NCBI RefSeq assembly: GCF_022664535.1 | Contig: NZ_JAKUJY010000005.1 | Location: 181,893-245,892, forward strand | Source of the DNA: Sphingobium trunci | GTDB taxonomy: Bacteria; Pseudomonadota; Alphaproteobacteria; Sphingomonadales; Sphingomonadaceae | Length of the DNA: 64,000 nt | Direction: 5' to 3' | In this document: in pieces, positions 1-10,550 of the stretch | Numbering within the stretch: the stretch's first letter is position 1 | Layout of the letters: the number at the start of each line of letters is the position of its first letter | Notes under the pieces: model-generated | Told to the model about the DNA's origin: nothing | What the model saw: only the letters and a program-made list of their open reading frames with translations | The model's database searches: none | Program-made: the position numbers and the translations under genes

Positions 1-2
1 CC

Positions 3-650
3 GACGCCGCCAACCGCAACATTTTTGCGGGGATCCTGATCCAGCTGGGCAATCAGAAGCTGGCGGGGCAGGACAAGGCCGGCGCCGATCCGCTCTACAA
101 GGAAGCGCTGGCCCTGGCGCGGACATCCGTGGCGGAGAATGGCACGGACGCGGTGTCCAGGAATATCCTGCTGTCTGCCCTGATCGGCGCGAGTCAGACG
201 GCCAATGATCCAGCACTGACGAACGAGGCACTCAGCCTGGGCAAGGCGATGTTGAGCGACGGAACCATCGATGCCATGAACAAACCGTCCGTTCAGGCCA
301 TGACGGGCAAGAAGGCCGGTTGGTTTCTGGCACGGGGAGGGAAGGCGTTTGCTTTCCTTCCCCCGGATGGCAGTTCAGGAAAGGCCGCCGATGATCTTGT
401 CGGCGTACAGCATCCGCCCTGGGCCCAGCAGCCCGATAAATTGCGGCAGCATATGGCGGGCGAGCGCGAAACAGCCCTCGCTGCGGCCGATCTTGCCCCA
501 GGTGGCGATGTGATTCTCGCTCACATAATCGGCGCCATGGACGACGATGGCGCGCATTTCCGCATTGTTGTTCTGCGGATCGAGCCCCGTCAGCCGCATG
601 GCGCGCCCATGCTGGCCTTCGTAAATCTCACCCGTCTTGAACGCACCTGA
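3..650 (+). CDS. Partial C-terminal part of a helical-repeat (TPR-like) hypothetical protein
   Basis: An open frame enters from the left edge (no start in the window) and stops at 650. The first ~110 codons read as alanine/leucine-rich helices with a pattern like LYKEALALA, suggestive of TPR/Sel1-type repeats, but no family is recognised. The frame runs through an inverted repeat at 339-362 and lies antisense to about 275 bp of the convergent L,D-transpeptidase-fold gene. Its last ~100 codons are therefore doubtful, and the true end may be near 300-370 (for example through a frameshift). Function unknown. Confidence 0.45.
   Translation, partial: DAANRNIFAGILIQLGNQKLAGQDKAGADPLYKEALALARTSVAENGTDAVSRNILLSALIGASQTANDPALTNEALSLGKAMLSDGTIDAMNKPSVQAMTGKKAGWFLARGGKAFAFLPPDGSSGKAADDLVGVQHPPWAQQPDKLRQHMAGERETALAAADLAPGGDVILAHIIGAMDDDGAHFRIVVLRIEPRQPHGAPMLAFVNLTRLERT
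339..362 (-). terminator. Putative terminator hairpin after the L,D-transpeptidase-fold gene
   Basis: GGGAAGG (339-345) pairs with CCTTCCC (356-362) around a 10-nt loop. It lies 13 bp beyond the stop of the minus-strand gene that ends at 375, so it is well placed to terminate it. There is no strong U-tract. Confidence 0.4.
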
Positions 651-1055
651 ACAACTGGCGAGCGAATTGGGCTCGTTGGAAAAGGTCTGGAGCCAGCCGG
701 AATGTTCGGGGTCCGAACCCCGGCCATGAGCGACCAGATAGGAACTGGACTGCCCCCCGATCAGGTCGACCACATGAAAGCGCAACTCCCGCGACGGCGC
801 GTTGAAATCGGCCAGGGCAACCCGGTCCCGCAGTTCGAACATATGGCCATGCTGGTCGAGCGCGGCCTTGGCGCGTTCCAGCAATTTGGCATAGGGCTGC
901 GTCGCCAGCGACCCGGGAGAAATCGGCCGGGGCGTCGGCGGAAGTGCGGGGCTGGGCAGCGTCTCGCCCAGCGAAGCGGCTCGCCCGGCACTGTCGGCAA
1001 GAAACGAAAAAGCCAGCCCGCTTAAAGCGAGCTTGGTAAAATTACGACGATCCAT
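375..1055 (-). CDS. L,D-transpeptidase catalytic domain family protein (YkuD_2 type)
   Basis: About 226 aa, starting at MDRRNFTKLALSG. The DRRNF motif plus hydrophobic stretch resembles a Tat-type signal peptide and favours this start over the in-frame ATG 12 codons upstream. The catalytic end carries an HG motif (VVHGADY) followed by GRSEGCFAL, matching the His and S-x-GC Cys of the YkuD fold. The family is annotated as murein L,D-transpeptidase-like and acts, if active, in the periplasm on peptide stems. It is convergent with the partial gene at the left edge and close to a second, larger L,D-transpeptidase. The exact substrate is not known. Confidence 0.8.
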   Translation of the reverse strand: MDRRNFTKLALSGLAFSFLADSAGRAASLGETLPSPALPPTPRPISPGSLATQPYAKLLERAKAALDQHGHMFELRDRVALADFNAPSRELRFHVVDLIGGQSSSYLVAHGRGSDPEHSGWLQTFSNEPNSLASCSGAFKTGEIYEGQHGRAMRLTGLDPQNNNAEMRAIVVHGADYVSENHIATWGKIGRSEGCFALARHMLPQFIGLLGPGRMLYADKIIGGLS

Positions 1056-1181
1056 GAATCGCAATATAGCAAATGCGCCGGACCGCTCCAAGGGGAGGGC
1101 GGCGCAACCGCAACCATTCGTCCGATCCGGATCAGCAAAACCGCCGTTCTGCTCCGATTCCGCGCTCGGGCGAGTGGTTCG

Positions 1182-1478
1182 TCATTGCGTCGCGTTGGCG
1201 GCTTCGCCCGACTGGTCCCTGTCGAGGCGCGCCGTCATGCCGGTCGCATCGGCATCGTCCTGGATCTGCTGCTGTTCGGAAATGCTCGGCGGCGCGGCAG
1301 GCTGGGCCGCTGCGCTATTGTTGCCCGGCTCGGGCGCCGGGGCCGCCGGTTCATTGACGATGACATTTTCCACCGGCGGTTCGACCAGATTGTTGGTGGC
1401 CGGCGTCTCTTCGTCCTTCTTGTTGCAAGCGGCCAAGGCGAGCGCCCCGGCGAGGGCGATGAAAGCGATCTTGCGCAT
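1182..1478 (-). CDS. Small lipoprotein, acidic/proline-rich
   Basis: 98 aa, beginning MRKIAFIALAGALALAAC, a lipoprotein signal with a LAAC lipobox. The mature part is low-complexity and rich in Asn, Pro, Ala and Glu (EPPVENVIVNEPAAPAPEP), with no recognisable domain. The start lies only 4 bp after the stop of the upstream L,D-transpeptidase gene, so the two are almost certainly one transcript. A role at the envelope beside that enzyme is inference. A longer in-frame start exists upstream but would bury the signal peptide. Confidence 0.75.
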   Translation of the reverse strand: MRKIAFIALAGALALAACNKKDEETPATNNLVEPPVENVIVNEPAAPAPEPGNNSAAAQPAAPPSISEQQQIQDDADATGMTARLDRDQSGEAANATQ

Positions 1479-1482
1479 GAAT

Positions 1483-2955
1483 TCAGTCCTTGGATGCGAT
1501 GGTGGCTGCGGGAGTGGCGGCAGGTGCCGTGGTCGGATCGGAACGGCTGCTCGACGCCTCGATCTTCGCGGCGAGCAGCTTGTCCCAGCCATAGGGGTCG
1601 GAACGGAAGCTCATCGTGCCATTATTGCTGGCAAAGGCAGTCCAGTAGAGAAGATAGACCGCCACCTCCTTGGGCAGTGACACCCGCTGGGTCTTGCCGC
1701 TATCGATCAGCGACTGGATCTTGCCAGCCAGGTCAGGATCGCTGGCCACCATCAGTTCGGCCAGCGGCACCGGCTTTTCCAGGCGAATGCAGCCATGGCT
1801 CGCCAAGCGGTCATAGCTCGAGAATTTCGCCCGCGACGGGGTATCGTGCAGATAGACGGCGAAGGGGTTGTTGAAATCGAACTTCAACCGTCCCAGCGCG
1901 CTGCCGGGACCGGCGGGTTGCACGATCCGCTCCCCGGTTTCGGGGGTTCCGACGATCTTGTAGCCCTGACGGATCAACGCGGCACGGCCCTTGGGCCATA
2001 ATTCGCGCTTGGCGATGGAGGTCGGAACGTTCCAGGGCGGATTGACGACGATCGAATGGATGCTGGACGACAGCATCGGTGTAGCATTGTCCGGCGCGCC
2101 AGTGACGGCGCGCATGGACGTTACAGGCTGGTCGCCCTCGAAAACGGTCAGCACGGCTGCGGCGATATTCACCTGCACCCGGTTGACGGGCAGGTCGCGC
2201 GGCATCCAGCGCCAGCGCTCCATATTCGCCATGATCGCAGCGATTCGATCCTCCACCGGCACGTTCAGTTCCTTGAGCGTGCGCGCGTCGAGCAGGCCGG
2301 TGGGGTTAAGCCCATAGCGCCGCTGTGCCCGTTGCAGCACATCGGTGAGCTTTTCTGCGGGGGTGACGCTCTTGTCTTCAATCGCGATGCGCGTCCGCAC
2401 CTTATCGGGCGAGGATTGCGCCGTCAGCACGGGCCATCCGCCGGTGTCGCGGATCCGCTCATAATTGGCGAGGCCCTTGCGCAACCCGTCATAGCCGGCA
2501 TAGGGCGGCGTCAGGCCCAGTGCCCATTGCGGCAGCCGGTCTTCGGCAATCGCCTTCGCAAGGCCGGGGTGCGGATCGAAAGGGGCGGGCCGCAATGCCC
2601 AGATTTCCAGGAAATCCGCCGTGTTCACCCGGCCGGTGCTCAGCGCCTTTGCCCGGTCCAGCACCGCGGAGATCAGGGCGTCGCCCTTGAGCGTACCCGT
2701 GGCCTTGCTCCGCGCCATCAGGCCCTGCTGCGCGCCGCCCGTCAGCCAGACATTCAGCCATTTTTCCTGCGCCGCGGAGAGCGGCGGCAAGGGTACCGGT
2801 GGAGGCGGCGTCACGATGGCGGGCGGCAGAATGACCTGGGGCTGGGCAGGGGCGGGCAGCGTGGGCGCAACCGCAGGAGGCTGCGCCAGAGCGGGCGATG
2901 CAGCGGCTCCCAGCAGACAAAAAACGGAAAAACGGATCAATTTAGGACGGTTCAT
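1483..2955 (-). CDS. Murein L,D-transpeptidase, YcbB/LdtD family
   Basis: 490 aa with an N-terminal signal sequence ending around SPALAQ and a proline-rich linker. A scaffold region comes next, then a peptidoglycan-binding-like segment ([25 protein letters not shown]), then the YkuD catalytic domain with [10 protein letters not shown] near residue 387. Length and domain order fit the large LdtD class, which forms 3-3 cross-links between meso-diaminopimelate residues in the periplasm. The small lipoprotein gene follows at 4 bp. The gene is divergent from the deacetylase-fold gene that begins at 3011. Confidence 0.9.
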   Translation of the reverse strand: MNRPKLIRFSVFCLLGAAASPALAQPPAVAPTLPAPAQPQVILPPAIVTPPPPVPLPPLSAAQEKWLNVWLTGGAQQGLMARSKATGTLKGDALISAVLDRAKALSTGRVNTADFLEIWALRPAPFDPHPGLAKAIAEDRLPQWALGLTPPYAGYDGLRKGLANYERIRDTGGWPVLTAQSSPDKVRTRIAIEDKSVTPAEKLTDVLQRAQRRYGLNPTGLLDARTLKELNVPVEDRIAAIMANMERWRWMPRDLPVNRVQVNIAAAVLTVFEGDQPVTSMRAVTGAPDNATPMLSSSIHSIVVNPPWNVPTSIAKRELWPKGRAALIRQGYKIVGTPETGERIVQPAGPGSALGRLKFDFNNPFAVYLHDTPSRAKFSSYDRLASHGCIRLEKPVPLAELMVASDPDLAGKIQSLIDSGKTQRVSLPKEVAVYLLYWTAFASNNGTMSFRSDPYGWDKLLAAKIEASSSRSDPTTAPAATPAATIASKD

Positions 2956-3010
2956 GCTGGACCAGATAGCGCAAAGCCCGCATCGTTCAAACTCGAAGAT
3001 AGCGGAAAAG

Positions 3011-3955
3011 ATGATGCTGCACGTCGTTCACCATCCGGCTTATGCCTCTCCGGCAACAAATTTTGGGGTGACAGGGGGCAGCCATTTCCGGTTCGACAAA
3101 TATGGGCTGGTGATGGAAGCGCTCCAGCATAGCGGTGCGGCCTTTACCGTCCATGAACCTGAGCCCATGCCCCGCCGCTGGATAGAGGCCGTGCACGACC
3201 CGGCCTATGTGGCTCAGGTCTCAAGCCTCGCCGTACCACGAGAGAAGGAGCGGCGCATCGGCTTTCCGGTGACGGAAAGGGTCGCGCGCCGTTCGATGCT
3301 CTCGCCGGGCGGAACGTGGCTGGCCGCCCGGCTGGCAAAGCGGCACGGCTATGCCGCCAATGCGGCGGGTGGCAGCCATCATGCGCTGCACGACAGCGGG
3401 GCGGGCTATTGCATATTCAACGATCTCGCCATTGCGGCCCACCGCCTGATCGAGGAAGGGGACGCCCGGCGCATCCTGATCCTCGACCTCGATGTGCATC
3501 AGGGTGACGGAACCGCATCGCTGATGGCGGGGCGAGGGGACGTCTTCACCTTGTCGATCCATGCGGAGAAGAATTTTCCAGCCCGCAAAGCCCGTTCGAC
3601 GCTGGATATCGGCTTGCCCGATGGCACGGACGATGAAGTCTATCTGGCAACGCTCGCGGGGGTTTTGCCGGGCGTACTGGATGATTTTGCTCCCGATCTC
3701 CTTCTTTATCAGGCGGGAGTCGATGCTCATGCCGATGACCGGCTGGGTCGCTTGTCGTTGACCGATCAGGGGCTCGCGGCGCGCGACCGGATGGTCATGC
3801 GCGCTGCCCGCGACCGGGCGATCCCCCTCGCCAGCGCGATGGGAGGCGGCTATGGAGAGGACCGCATGGCGATCGCACGCAGACATGCCGATTGCATGAT
3901 CCGGTTGGCGGAAGAATGTGCCGGGTCGCCGGTCAAGCTTCGCGATCTACCCTGA
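3011..3955 (+). CDS. Histone deacetylase family (acetoin utilisation/acetylpolyamine amidohydrolase-like) protein
   Basis: About 314 aa from the ATG ATG pair at 3011/3014. The deacetylase fold is shown by [19 protein letters not shown] (paired His and GYCxFND), by the zinc motif [11 protein letters not shown], by [11 protein letters not shown], and by a C-terminal GGGY. These metal ligands and the tyrosine-containing tail are those of class II-like bacterial HDAC homologues, which remove acyl groups from small amines or lysines. The physiological substrate cannot be deduced. Frame is open further upstream, but that region overlaps the divergent L,D-transpeptidase gene. Confidence 0.88.
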   Translation: MMLHVVHHPAYASPATNFGVTGGSHFRFDKYGLVMEALQHSGAAFTVHEPEPMPRRWIEAVHDPAYVAQVSSLAVPREKERRIGFPVTERVARRSMLSPGGTWLAARLAKRHGYAANAAGGSHHALHDSGAGYCIFNDLAIAAHRLIEEGDARRILILDLDVHQGDGTASLMAGRGDVFTLSIHAEKNFPARKARSTLDIGLPDGTDDEVYLATLAGVLPGVLDDFAPDLLLYQAGVDAHADDRLGRLSLTDQGLAARDRMVMRAARDRAIPLASAMGGGYGEDRMAIARRHADCMIRLAEECAGSPVKLRDLP

Positions 3956-3985
3956 TTTCAACCGTTGATCGCTCTGGAAGCCTCT

Positions 3986-4564
3986 CTAATGAACCGTGCC
4001 GGTAACCGGTTCGGCTTGGCCATCGCTTCTGCTCTCCATGATCTTCGCTGCAACCAGTCCTGCCGCGACAAGTGCCAGGAAATCACTGAAGGCCAGATAG
4101 AGGATGTAACCCCATGGCGCGTGGTTGAACACGGCCTGCCCAATATGCAGCCATAATATCGAGGCCAGCGAAAATATGAGGGTGACGCGGGCCCTCTGGG
4201 CGAAATCGGCGCCGATGAAACGCAACATGAAGGCGATCAGTAAGCCTACCACCAGCGCCAGAATCAGTCCGCCGATGAGCGCGCTGGCATCCGTCACCGG
4301 AAAGCCGCCATTATTGTAGAAGACCATCGCGACCGGTCCCTTGCCATACAGGATCGTACCCTGGGCCGTGGCGGGATCGGGAACCACGTAGACGCCGGTG
4401 CCGGTCGCGGTCAGCGCCTGCGCCATGGCGGCCTGCAATTGACCGCTGGCGGCCGCATCGGCGCGATGAAAGGCCAGCGCACTGAGCGGCGTTCCCCAGA
4501 AGACGAACCCGACAAGATACATGGCCACGCCGCCGATCAGGCCGCCGAGCAAGGTCTTGATCAT
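3986..4564 (-). CDS. Hypothetical integral membrane protein
   Basis: About 192 aa from MIKTLLGGLIGGVAMYLVGFVFWG. One N-terminal hydrophobic helix, a soluble segment of about 70 residues, then three or four predicted membrane helices (ALIGGLILALVVGLLIAFML, TLIFSLASILWLHIG, LAFSDFLALVAAGLVAA). It is not a family I can name. It follows hisE by about 70 bp on the same strand and converges with the deacetylase-fold gene. The in-frame ATG five codons earlier is less likely. Confidence 0.65.
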   Translation of the reverse strand: MIKTLLGGLIGGVAMYLVGFVFWGTPLSALAFHRADAAASGQLQAAMAQALTATGTGVYVVPDPATAQGTILYGKGPVAMVFYNNGGFPVTDASALIGGLILALVVGLLIAFMLRFIGADFAQRARVTLIFSLASILWLHIGQAVFNHAPWGYILYLAFSDFLALVAAGLVAAKIMESRSDGQAEPVTGTVH

Positions 4565-4637
4565 ATGCCCTCCTGTCATCTCGATGGGACGAGAAGCTGA
4601 AGGACAAACGCGGGGCCTGCAATATCTTTCCGGAAAA

Positions 4638-4958
4638 TCAGTCGGCTTTGCGAGAGGCCTTTTCCGCTATCCCCGACACGCCCTCGCGCCGGTCCAGTTC
4701 ATCCAGCACATCGTCCAGCGCAATATCGAGGTCGGCCAACAGCACCAGCAGATGGAACAGCAGGTCCGCGCTTTCACCAATCGCGCCCTGGCGATCGGAG
4801 GCCATGGCCGCGATCACCGTCTCGACGGCTTCCTCGCCGACCTTCTGGGCGATCTTGCCGCGCCCCTTCGCGGTCAGCCTGGCCACATAGCTTTGGGAGG
4901 GGTCCGCCTCCCGCCGCTGGCGGATGGTCCGTTCAAGATCGAAAAGGGTCGCGCGCAT
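4638..4958 (-). CDS. hisE: Phosphoribosyl-ATP pyrophosphohydrolase HisE
   Basis: 106 aa, the normal length for stand-alone HisE. The MazG-like helical core is seen in GRGKIAQKVGEEAVETVIAA and ESADLLFHLLVLLAD, with the paired acidic residues that bind Mg2+. It hydrolyses phosphoribosyl-ATP to phosphoribosyl-AMP in step two of histidine synthesis. It is the last his gene of the minus-strand run, separated from hisF by a small PEP-CTERM gene. HisI is not in the window. Confidence 0.95.
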   Translation of the reverse strand: MRATLFDLERTIRQRREADPSQSYVARLTAKGRGKIAQKVGEEAVETVIAAMASDRQGAIGESADLLFHLLVLLADLDIALDDVLDELDRREGVSGIAEKASRKAD

Positions 4959-5000
4959 GGCGCCATCAAGCGCCGCGCGCGCGACCCGTCAAATGAAAAC

Positions 5001-5237
5001 TTACTTCCGCTTGTGGCGCGCGACGAAAAGCCGGGCGCCCAGCACGGCTGCACCCATGGCGAACAGCGCCACCTGCTCGGGTTCGGGCACCGGGGTCGGC
5101 GTGCCGCCCGAGGATGAACCACCGGAGCTGGAGGAGCCGCCGCACTTCTTGCCCCAGCACCATGTCGCCCCGGCCGGAGCCGCCGCACCCATCAGGGCCG
5201 CTACGCCAGCGGCCAGAAACAGCTTGTTTACATTCAT
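5001..5237 (-). CDS. Small exported protein with PEP-CTERM sorting signal
   Basis: 78 aa. N-terminal signal peptide (MNVNKLFLAAGVAALMGAAAPAGA), a Trp/Cys segment (TWCWGKKCGG), a Ser/Gly-rich spacer, then a PEP motif (VPEPEQ), a hydrophobic helix (VALFAMGAAVLGARLFV) and a basic tail RHKRK. This is the tripartite PEP-CTERM signal handled by exosortase in EPS-producing Gram-negatives. The gene sits between hisF and hisE on the same strand, 42 bp upstream of hisE and about 160 bp after hisF. Its function is unknown and no exosortase gene is in the window. Confidence 0.8.
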   Translation of the reverse strand: MNVNKLFLAAGVAALMGAAAPAGATWCWGKKCGGSSSSGGSSSGGTPTPVPEPEQVALFAMGAAVLGARLFVARHKRK

Positions 5238-5396
5238 CTTTTCTACCCCTTGTTCGTTTGAAGCAGGTGATGAGGATGGTGCATGAGCCGTGCCAGACAG
5301 GCGATATGGAGCAACAGCGGCGCCACCATGGTTAACGGCGCATCGCGCAAATTGGTTAATGTCAATTCAACCGACGCTTTTCACGTAAATCCGGTA

Positions 5397-6161
5397 TCAG
5401 CCTGCCCGGACGGCTATGCCGGCGGCCGCCAGCGCCTGATGCGCTTCGGCAATGCTATGTTGACCGAAATGAAATATCGATGCTGCCAGGACCGCGCTGG
5501 CATGGCCTTCGATCACCCCTTCCACCAGATGAGCGAGCGTGCCGACGCCGCCGCTGGCGATCACCGGGATCGACACCGCATCGGCAATGGCGCGGGTGAG
5601 GGCAAGATCATAGCCCGCCTTGGTGCCGTCGCCGTCCATGGAGGTCACCAGCAGTTCGCCCGCACCCAGTTTTGCGAGCCGGATCGCATGTTCCAGCGCA
5701 TCGATGCCGGTGGGCTTGCGTCCGCCATGGGTGAAGATTTCCCAGCGCCCCTCGCCGACGCGGCGCGCATCGACCGAGCCGACGACGCATTGGCTGCCGA
5801 AACGGTCGGCGATATCGGCCACCACTTCGGGGCGGATGACGGCGGCGCTGTTGACGGCCACCTTGTCGGCACCCGCGAGCAGCAGCGCTCGCGCATCATC
5901 CGGACTGCGTACGCCGCCGCCGACCGTGACAGGCATGAAGCAGACTTCCGCTGTCCGGCGCACGACGTCGAGAATGGTGCCGCGCGCCTCATGGGTCGCG
6001 GTGATATCGAGAAAGCAGAGTTCGTCCGCGCCCGCCGCGTCATAGACCTTGGCCTGTTCGACCGGATCGCCCGCGTCGCGCAGATCGACGAAGTTCACGC
6101 CCTTGACCACCCGGCCATTGGCGACGTCGAGACAGGGGATGACGCGGGTGCGGACCGTCAT
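5397..6161 (-). CDS. hisF: Imidazole glycerol phosphate synthase cyclase subunit HisF
   Basis: 254 aa (beta/alpha)8 barrel. [24 protein letters not shown] carries the catalytic Asp after CLD, and [16 protein letters not shown] and SGGVGT are the phosphate-binding loops. It uses ammonia from HisH to convert PRFAR to imidazole glycerol phosphate and AICAR. Its start overlaps the hisA stop by 4 bp, implying translational coupling. A gap of about 160 bp follows before the PEP-CTERM gene. Confidence 0.97.
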   Translation of the reverse strand: MTVRTRVIPCLDVANGRVVKGVNFVDLRDAGDPVEQAKVYDAAGADELCFLDITATHEARGTILDVVRRTAEVCFMPVTVGGGVRSPDDARALLLAGADKVAVNSAAVIRPEVVADIADRFGSQCVVGSVDARRVGEGRWEIFTHGGRKPTGIDALEHAIRLAKLGAGELLVTSMDGDGTKAGYDLALTRAIADAVSIPVIASGGVGTLAHLVEGVIEGHASAVLAASIFHFGQHSIAEAHQALAAAGIAVRAG

Positions 6162-6895
6162 GCCGCCGCCTGCGCCACCGCCAGCGCGGTCTTGAGGTCC
6201 AGCCGTCCGTCATAGAGCGCGCGGCCGGTGATGACGCCTTCAATGCCCTCATCGGCATGCAGGCTGAGCACGCGGATATCCGCGATTCCCGCAACCCCGC
6301 CGCTGGCGATGACGGGAATGCCGGTCGCCCGCGCCAGATCGACGGTTGCGTCAATATTGCAGCCCTTGAGCAACCCGTCGCGGCCGACATCGGTGAAGAG
6401 CAGGCTGGCGACGCCGGCATCCTCGAACCGGCGGGCAAGGTCGACCACCGGCATGTCGGACTTTTCGGCCCAGCCGTCGGTTGCCACGAAGCCGTCGCGG
6501 GCGTCCACCGCGACCACGATGCCGCCGGGGAAATCGCGCGCGGCCGCCTTCACGAATTCAGGGTCCTTGAGCGCGGCCGTGCCGATCACGATTCGAGACA
6601 CGCCAAGGCCGAACCAGCGCTCCACGGCTTCGCGGTTGCGGATGCCGCCGCCCAGTTGCACATGGCCGGGGAAGGCCGCGACGATCGCTTCGACCGCTTC
6701 GGCATTGACCGCATGGCCCGCGAAGCTGCCGTCCAGGTCGACCACATGCAGATGCTGCGCCCCGGCCTCCGCGAACAGCAGCGCCTGTGCCGCGGGATCG
6801 TCGCCATAGACGGTGGCGCGGTTCATGTCGCCCTCGGCCAGGCGCACAACTTGTCCACCCTTGAGATCGATGGCAGGAAAAACGATCAGGCTCAC
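6158..6895 (-). CDS. hisA: Phosphoribosylformimino-AICAR-phosphate isomerase HisA
   Basis: About 245 aa barrel enzyme. The likely start is the GTG at 6893-6895 (GTG AGC CTG ATC GTT), whose GTGA overlaps the hisH stop. The sequence then reads [19 protein letters not shown] with the catalytic Asp. [31 protein letters not shown] and ASGGVAG are typical. It catalyses the Amadori isomerisation of ProFAR to PRFAR. It overlaps hisF by 4 bp downstream. Confidence 0.96.
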   Translation of the reverse strand: MSLIVFPAIDLKGGQVVRLAEGDMNRATVYGDDPAAQALLFAEAGAQHLHVVDLDGSFAGHAVNAEAVEAIVAAFPGHVQLGGGIRNREAVERWFGLGVSRIVIGTAALKDPEFVKAAARDFPGGIVVAVDARDGFVATDGWAEKSDMPVVDLARRFEDAGVASLLFTDVGRDGLLKGCNIDATVDLARATGIPVIASGGVAGIADIRVLSLHADEGIEGVITGRALYDGRLDLKTALAVAQAAA

Positions 6896-7509
6896 GGCCT
6901 CCACTCCAGAAAGCGGGAAAGGAAGGAAAGGCCATAGCTCTGGCTCTTTTCCGGGTGGAACTGGCAGCCGATGATCGTATCGCGCGCCACGGCGGCGACC
7001 AGCGGGCCGCCATGATCGGTGACCGCCGCGATATGATCCTCCTGCGCCACGTCATAATGATAGCTGTGCAGGAAATAGGCTTCTCCGGCTTCCAGCAAGG
7101 GTGGCTTGCCGCGCAGGATGACGTCGTTCCATCCCATGTGCGGCACCTTGACCGACGGGTCGGCCGGTTCGATCAGCCTGACCGTGCCGGGAATCCAGCC
7201 CAGCCCCTCATGCCGTCCGAACTCCTCGCCCGCGTCCGCCAGCAATTGCATGCCGACGCAGACGCCCAGAAACGGGACGCCCCGCTGGCGCACGGCTTCG
7301 TTCATCGCCTCGACCATGCCGGGGATCGCCACCAGCGCGTCGCGGCAGGCGCGGAAGGCGCCGACGCCGGGCAGGACGATGCGGTCCGCCTTCGCCACCA
7401 CATCGGCATCGGCGGTGATGACGGCGTTTTCCGCTCCTGCCTTGCGCAGGGCGTTGTGGACCGAATGAAGGTTGCCTGCGCCGTAATCGATCAGGGCCAG
7501 GGTCGTCAC
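6892..7509 (-). CDS. hisH: Imidazole glycerol phosphate synthase glutaminase subunit HisH
   Basis: 205 aa class-I glutaminase. The start is GTG at 7507-7509 (GTG ACG ACC CTG GCC), overlapping the hisB stop. [12 protein letters not shown], the nucleophile elbow GVCVGMQLL (Cys), HSYHY and the C-terminal FHPEKS (His, Glu) give the full Cys-His-Glu triad. It releases ammonia from glutamine for HisF. Start and stop overlap both neighbours, so hisB-hisH-hisA-hisF is one coupled unit. Confidence 0.96.
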   Translation of the reverse strand: MTTLALIDYGAGNLHSVHNALRKAGAENAVITADADVVAKADRIVLPGVGAFRACRDALVAIPGMVEAMNEAVRQRGVPFLGVCVGMQLLADAGEEFGRHEGLGWIPGTVRLIEPADPSVKVPHMGWNDVILRGKPPLLEAGEAYFLHSYHYDVAQEDHIAAVTDHGGPLVAAVARDTIIGCQFHPEKSQSYGLSFLSRFLEWRP

Positions 7510-8093
7510 AGCATCCCCTTGGTCGACGGAATGGCGTCGGCCTTGCGCGGGTCGATTTCCACCGCCTGTCGCAGCGCGCGGGCGAGTCCCTTGAAGCAGC
7601 TCTCGACGATATGATGGTTGTTGGAGCCGTAGAGATTTTCGATGTGCAGCGTGATTCCCGCCGCCTGCGCGAAGCTGTGGAAGAAATGCTCGACCATTTC
7701 GGTGTCCCATTCGCCGATCCGCTGCACGGTGAAGGACAGGTTGAACACCAGCCAGGGGCGACCCGAAATGTCCAGCGACACGCGGCTCAACGTCTCGTCC
7801 ATCGGCGAATAGACGCTGCCGTAGCGGGAAATGCCGCGCTTGTCGCCCAGCGCTTTCGCCACGGCCTCGCCAAGGGCGATCGCGGTATCTTCCGTCGTGT
7901 GATGCTGGTCGACATGCAGGTCGCCGACCGTCTTCACGTCCATGTCGATCAGCGAATGGCGCGACAGTTGCTCGATCATGTGATCGAGAAAGCCAATGCC
8001 CGTCGAAACGGTATAGATGCCGGTACCGTCGAGGTTGACGGTCACGTCGATCTGCGTTTCCGCAGTGTTGCGGTGAATGTCGGCCGTGCGCAT
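7506..8093 (-). CDS. hisB: Imidazoleglycerol-phosphate dehydratase HisB
   Basis: 195 aa, the monofunctional type without the phosphatase domain of enteric HisB. The Mn-binding signatures GFLDHM and [20 protein letters not shown], and a later [12 protein letters not shown] motif, are intact. It dehydrates imidazole glycerol phosphate to imidazole acetol phosphate. It is the first gene of the minus-strand his operon, so its promoter should lie in the 87-bp gap shared with the divergent sspB. Confidence 0.97.
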   Translation of the reverse strand: MRTADIHRNTAETQIDVTVNLDGTGIYTVSTGIGFLDHMIEQLSRHSLIDMDVKTVGDLHVDQHHTTEDTAIALGEAVAKALGDKRGISRYGSVYSPMDETLSRVSLDISGRPWLVFNLSFTVQRIGEWDTEMVEHFFHSFAQAAGITLHIENLYGSNNHHIVESCFKGLARALRQAVEIDPRKADAIPSTKGML

Positions 8094-8180
8094 GGCAGCG
8101 CCCTATACCGAAGTGGGGGCGTGTTGCAATGTGCCGTGGCGCACTTGACCAGCGCCGTGGCGCCGTTAGGACATTGGCGC

Positions 8181-8657
8181 ATGAGTGACGACCTGCCCGA
8201 CAGCCTGATTCCCTATGATGAAATCGTGCAGGAAGCCCTGCGCGCCGTGGTCGGCCGCGTATTGGGGGAAATCGAGCGTTCGGGCGGTTTGCCCGGCGCC
8301 CATCATTTCTACATCACCTTCAAGACTCAGGCGGCCGGAGTCGACATTCCGCGCCATCTCGTCGAGCGTTTCCCCGACGAGATGACCATCGTGCTCCAGA
8401 ATAAATTCTGGGACCTGAAGGTCAGCGACGATGCCTTCGGTGTCAGCCTGACCTTCAACCAGGTGGCGGCACACCTGCATATTCCCTTCGCCGCGATCAC
8501 GGCCTTTGTCGATCCGGCGGTCAATTTCGCCCTCCAGTTCCAGGCGCAGGCGGACATCGCGCCCGAACCGCATGAAGAAGCGGAAAATGATGCGCCCCAG
8601 GTGACGTCGGAGGACGGGTCCAATGTCGTCACCGTGGATTTCGGCAAAAAGAAATAA
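8181..8657 (+). CDS. sspB: SspB-family ClpXP adaptor
   Basis: 158 aa from ATG at 8181 (MSDDLPDSLIPYDEIVQEALR). The core FYITFKTQAAGVDIPRHLVERFPDEMTIVLQNKFWDLKV matches the DUF191/SspB fold of alphaproteobacteria. An acidic linker (EEAENDAPQ) leads to the short C-terminal tail VVTVDFGKKK, which resembles the ClpX-docking tail. It delivers ssrA-tagged and other substrates to ClpXP in the cytoplasm. It is divergent from hisB, with fumC 58 bp downstream. Confidence 0.88.
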   Translation: MSDDLPDSLIPYDEIVQEALRAVVGRVLGEIERSGGLPGAHHFYITFKTQAAGVDIPRHLVERFPDEMTIVLQNKFWDLKVSDDAFGVSLTFNQVAAHLHIPFAAITAFVDPAVNFALQFQAQADIAPEPHEEAENDAPQVTSEDGSNVVTVDFGKKK

Positions 8658-8714
8658 GCACTGGCATCGGGGGCCGGTCTCCCCCAGATTGAAGGCGCTC
8701 CCACCGTCGAGGGA

Positions 8715-10109
<1,395 letters not shown>

Positions 10110-10158
10110 TGCAGATCAACATGGCGGAACCGGGCGCCGTGCGGTACATTGACCTCCC

Positions 10159-10500
10159 ATGAAAAAGAAATCGCCAGATCATCCGCCGATCGCCGTCCGT
10201 TCCCCGCGCAAGGGCGGTTTGCTCAAAAAAGCGGCGCGTGTGGGGGCGACCGTGGTTGCGGCCCGCGTGGCTGCTGATACCGGCAAGAAGGGCGTGATCG
10301 GGCTGCTGGCCGGGATGGGCGCCAAGCGTCTCATCATGCGCTATCCGGCCGGTGCGCTTTTCGTGACGGGTGCCTATATGGCCGGGAAGATTTACGAGGC
10401 CAAGCGCGAGGCGGACCGGAAGCGCAAGGCAAAGGCGTTGCCGCCGCCATCCGCCCAGCCGATATTGATTGCTGAGGCGCGCAAGGCCCGCAAGGGTTAG
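10159..10500 (+). CDS. Small basic hypothetical protein with a hydrophobic centre
   Basis: 113 aa. Lys/Arg-rich ends (MKKKSPDHPP, READRKRKAKA) flank a hydrophobic, glycine-containing middle (GVIGLLAGMGAKRLIM, YPAGALFVTGAYMAGKIY) that could form one or two membrane helices. It starts 49 bp after fumC and ends 50 bp before gmk, all on the plus strand. Not a family I recognise. Confidence 0.6.
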   Translation: MKKKSPDHPPIAVRSPRKGGLLKKAARVGATVVAARVAADTGKKGVIGLLAGMGAKRLIMRYPAGALFVTGAYMAGKIYEAKREADRKRKAKALPPPSAQPILIAEARKARKG

Positions 10501-10550
10501 GGCTTTTCACAACCTCTTGCCAAATGCCGTCCATGGCGCCACTAGCGGCC

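Noticed and set aside
2056..3132. 358-codon plus-strand frame
   Set aside because: Antisense to the LdtD gene and crossing its start; no family resemblance.
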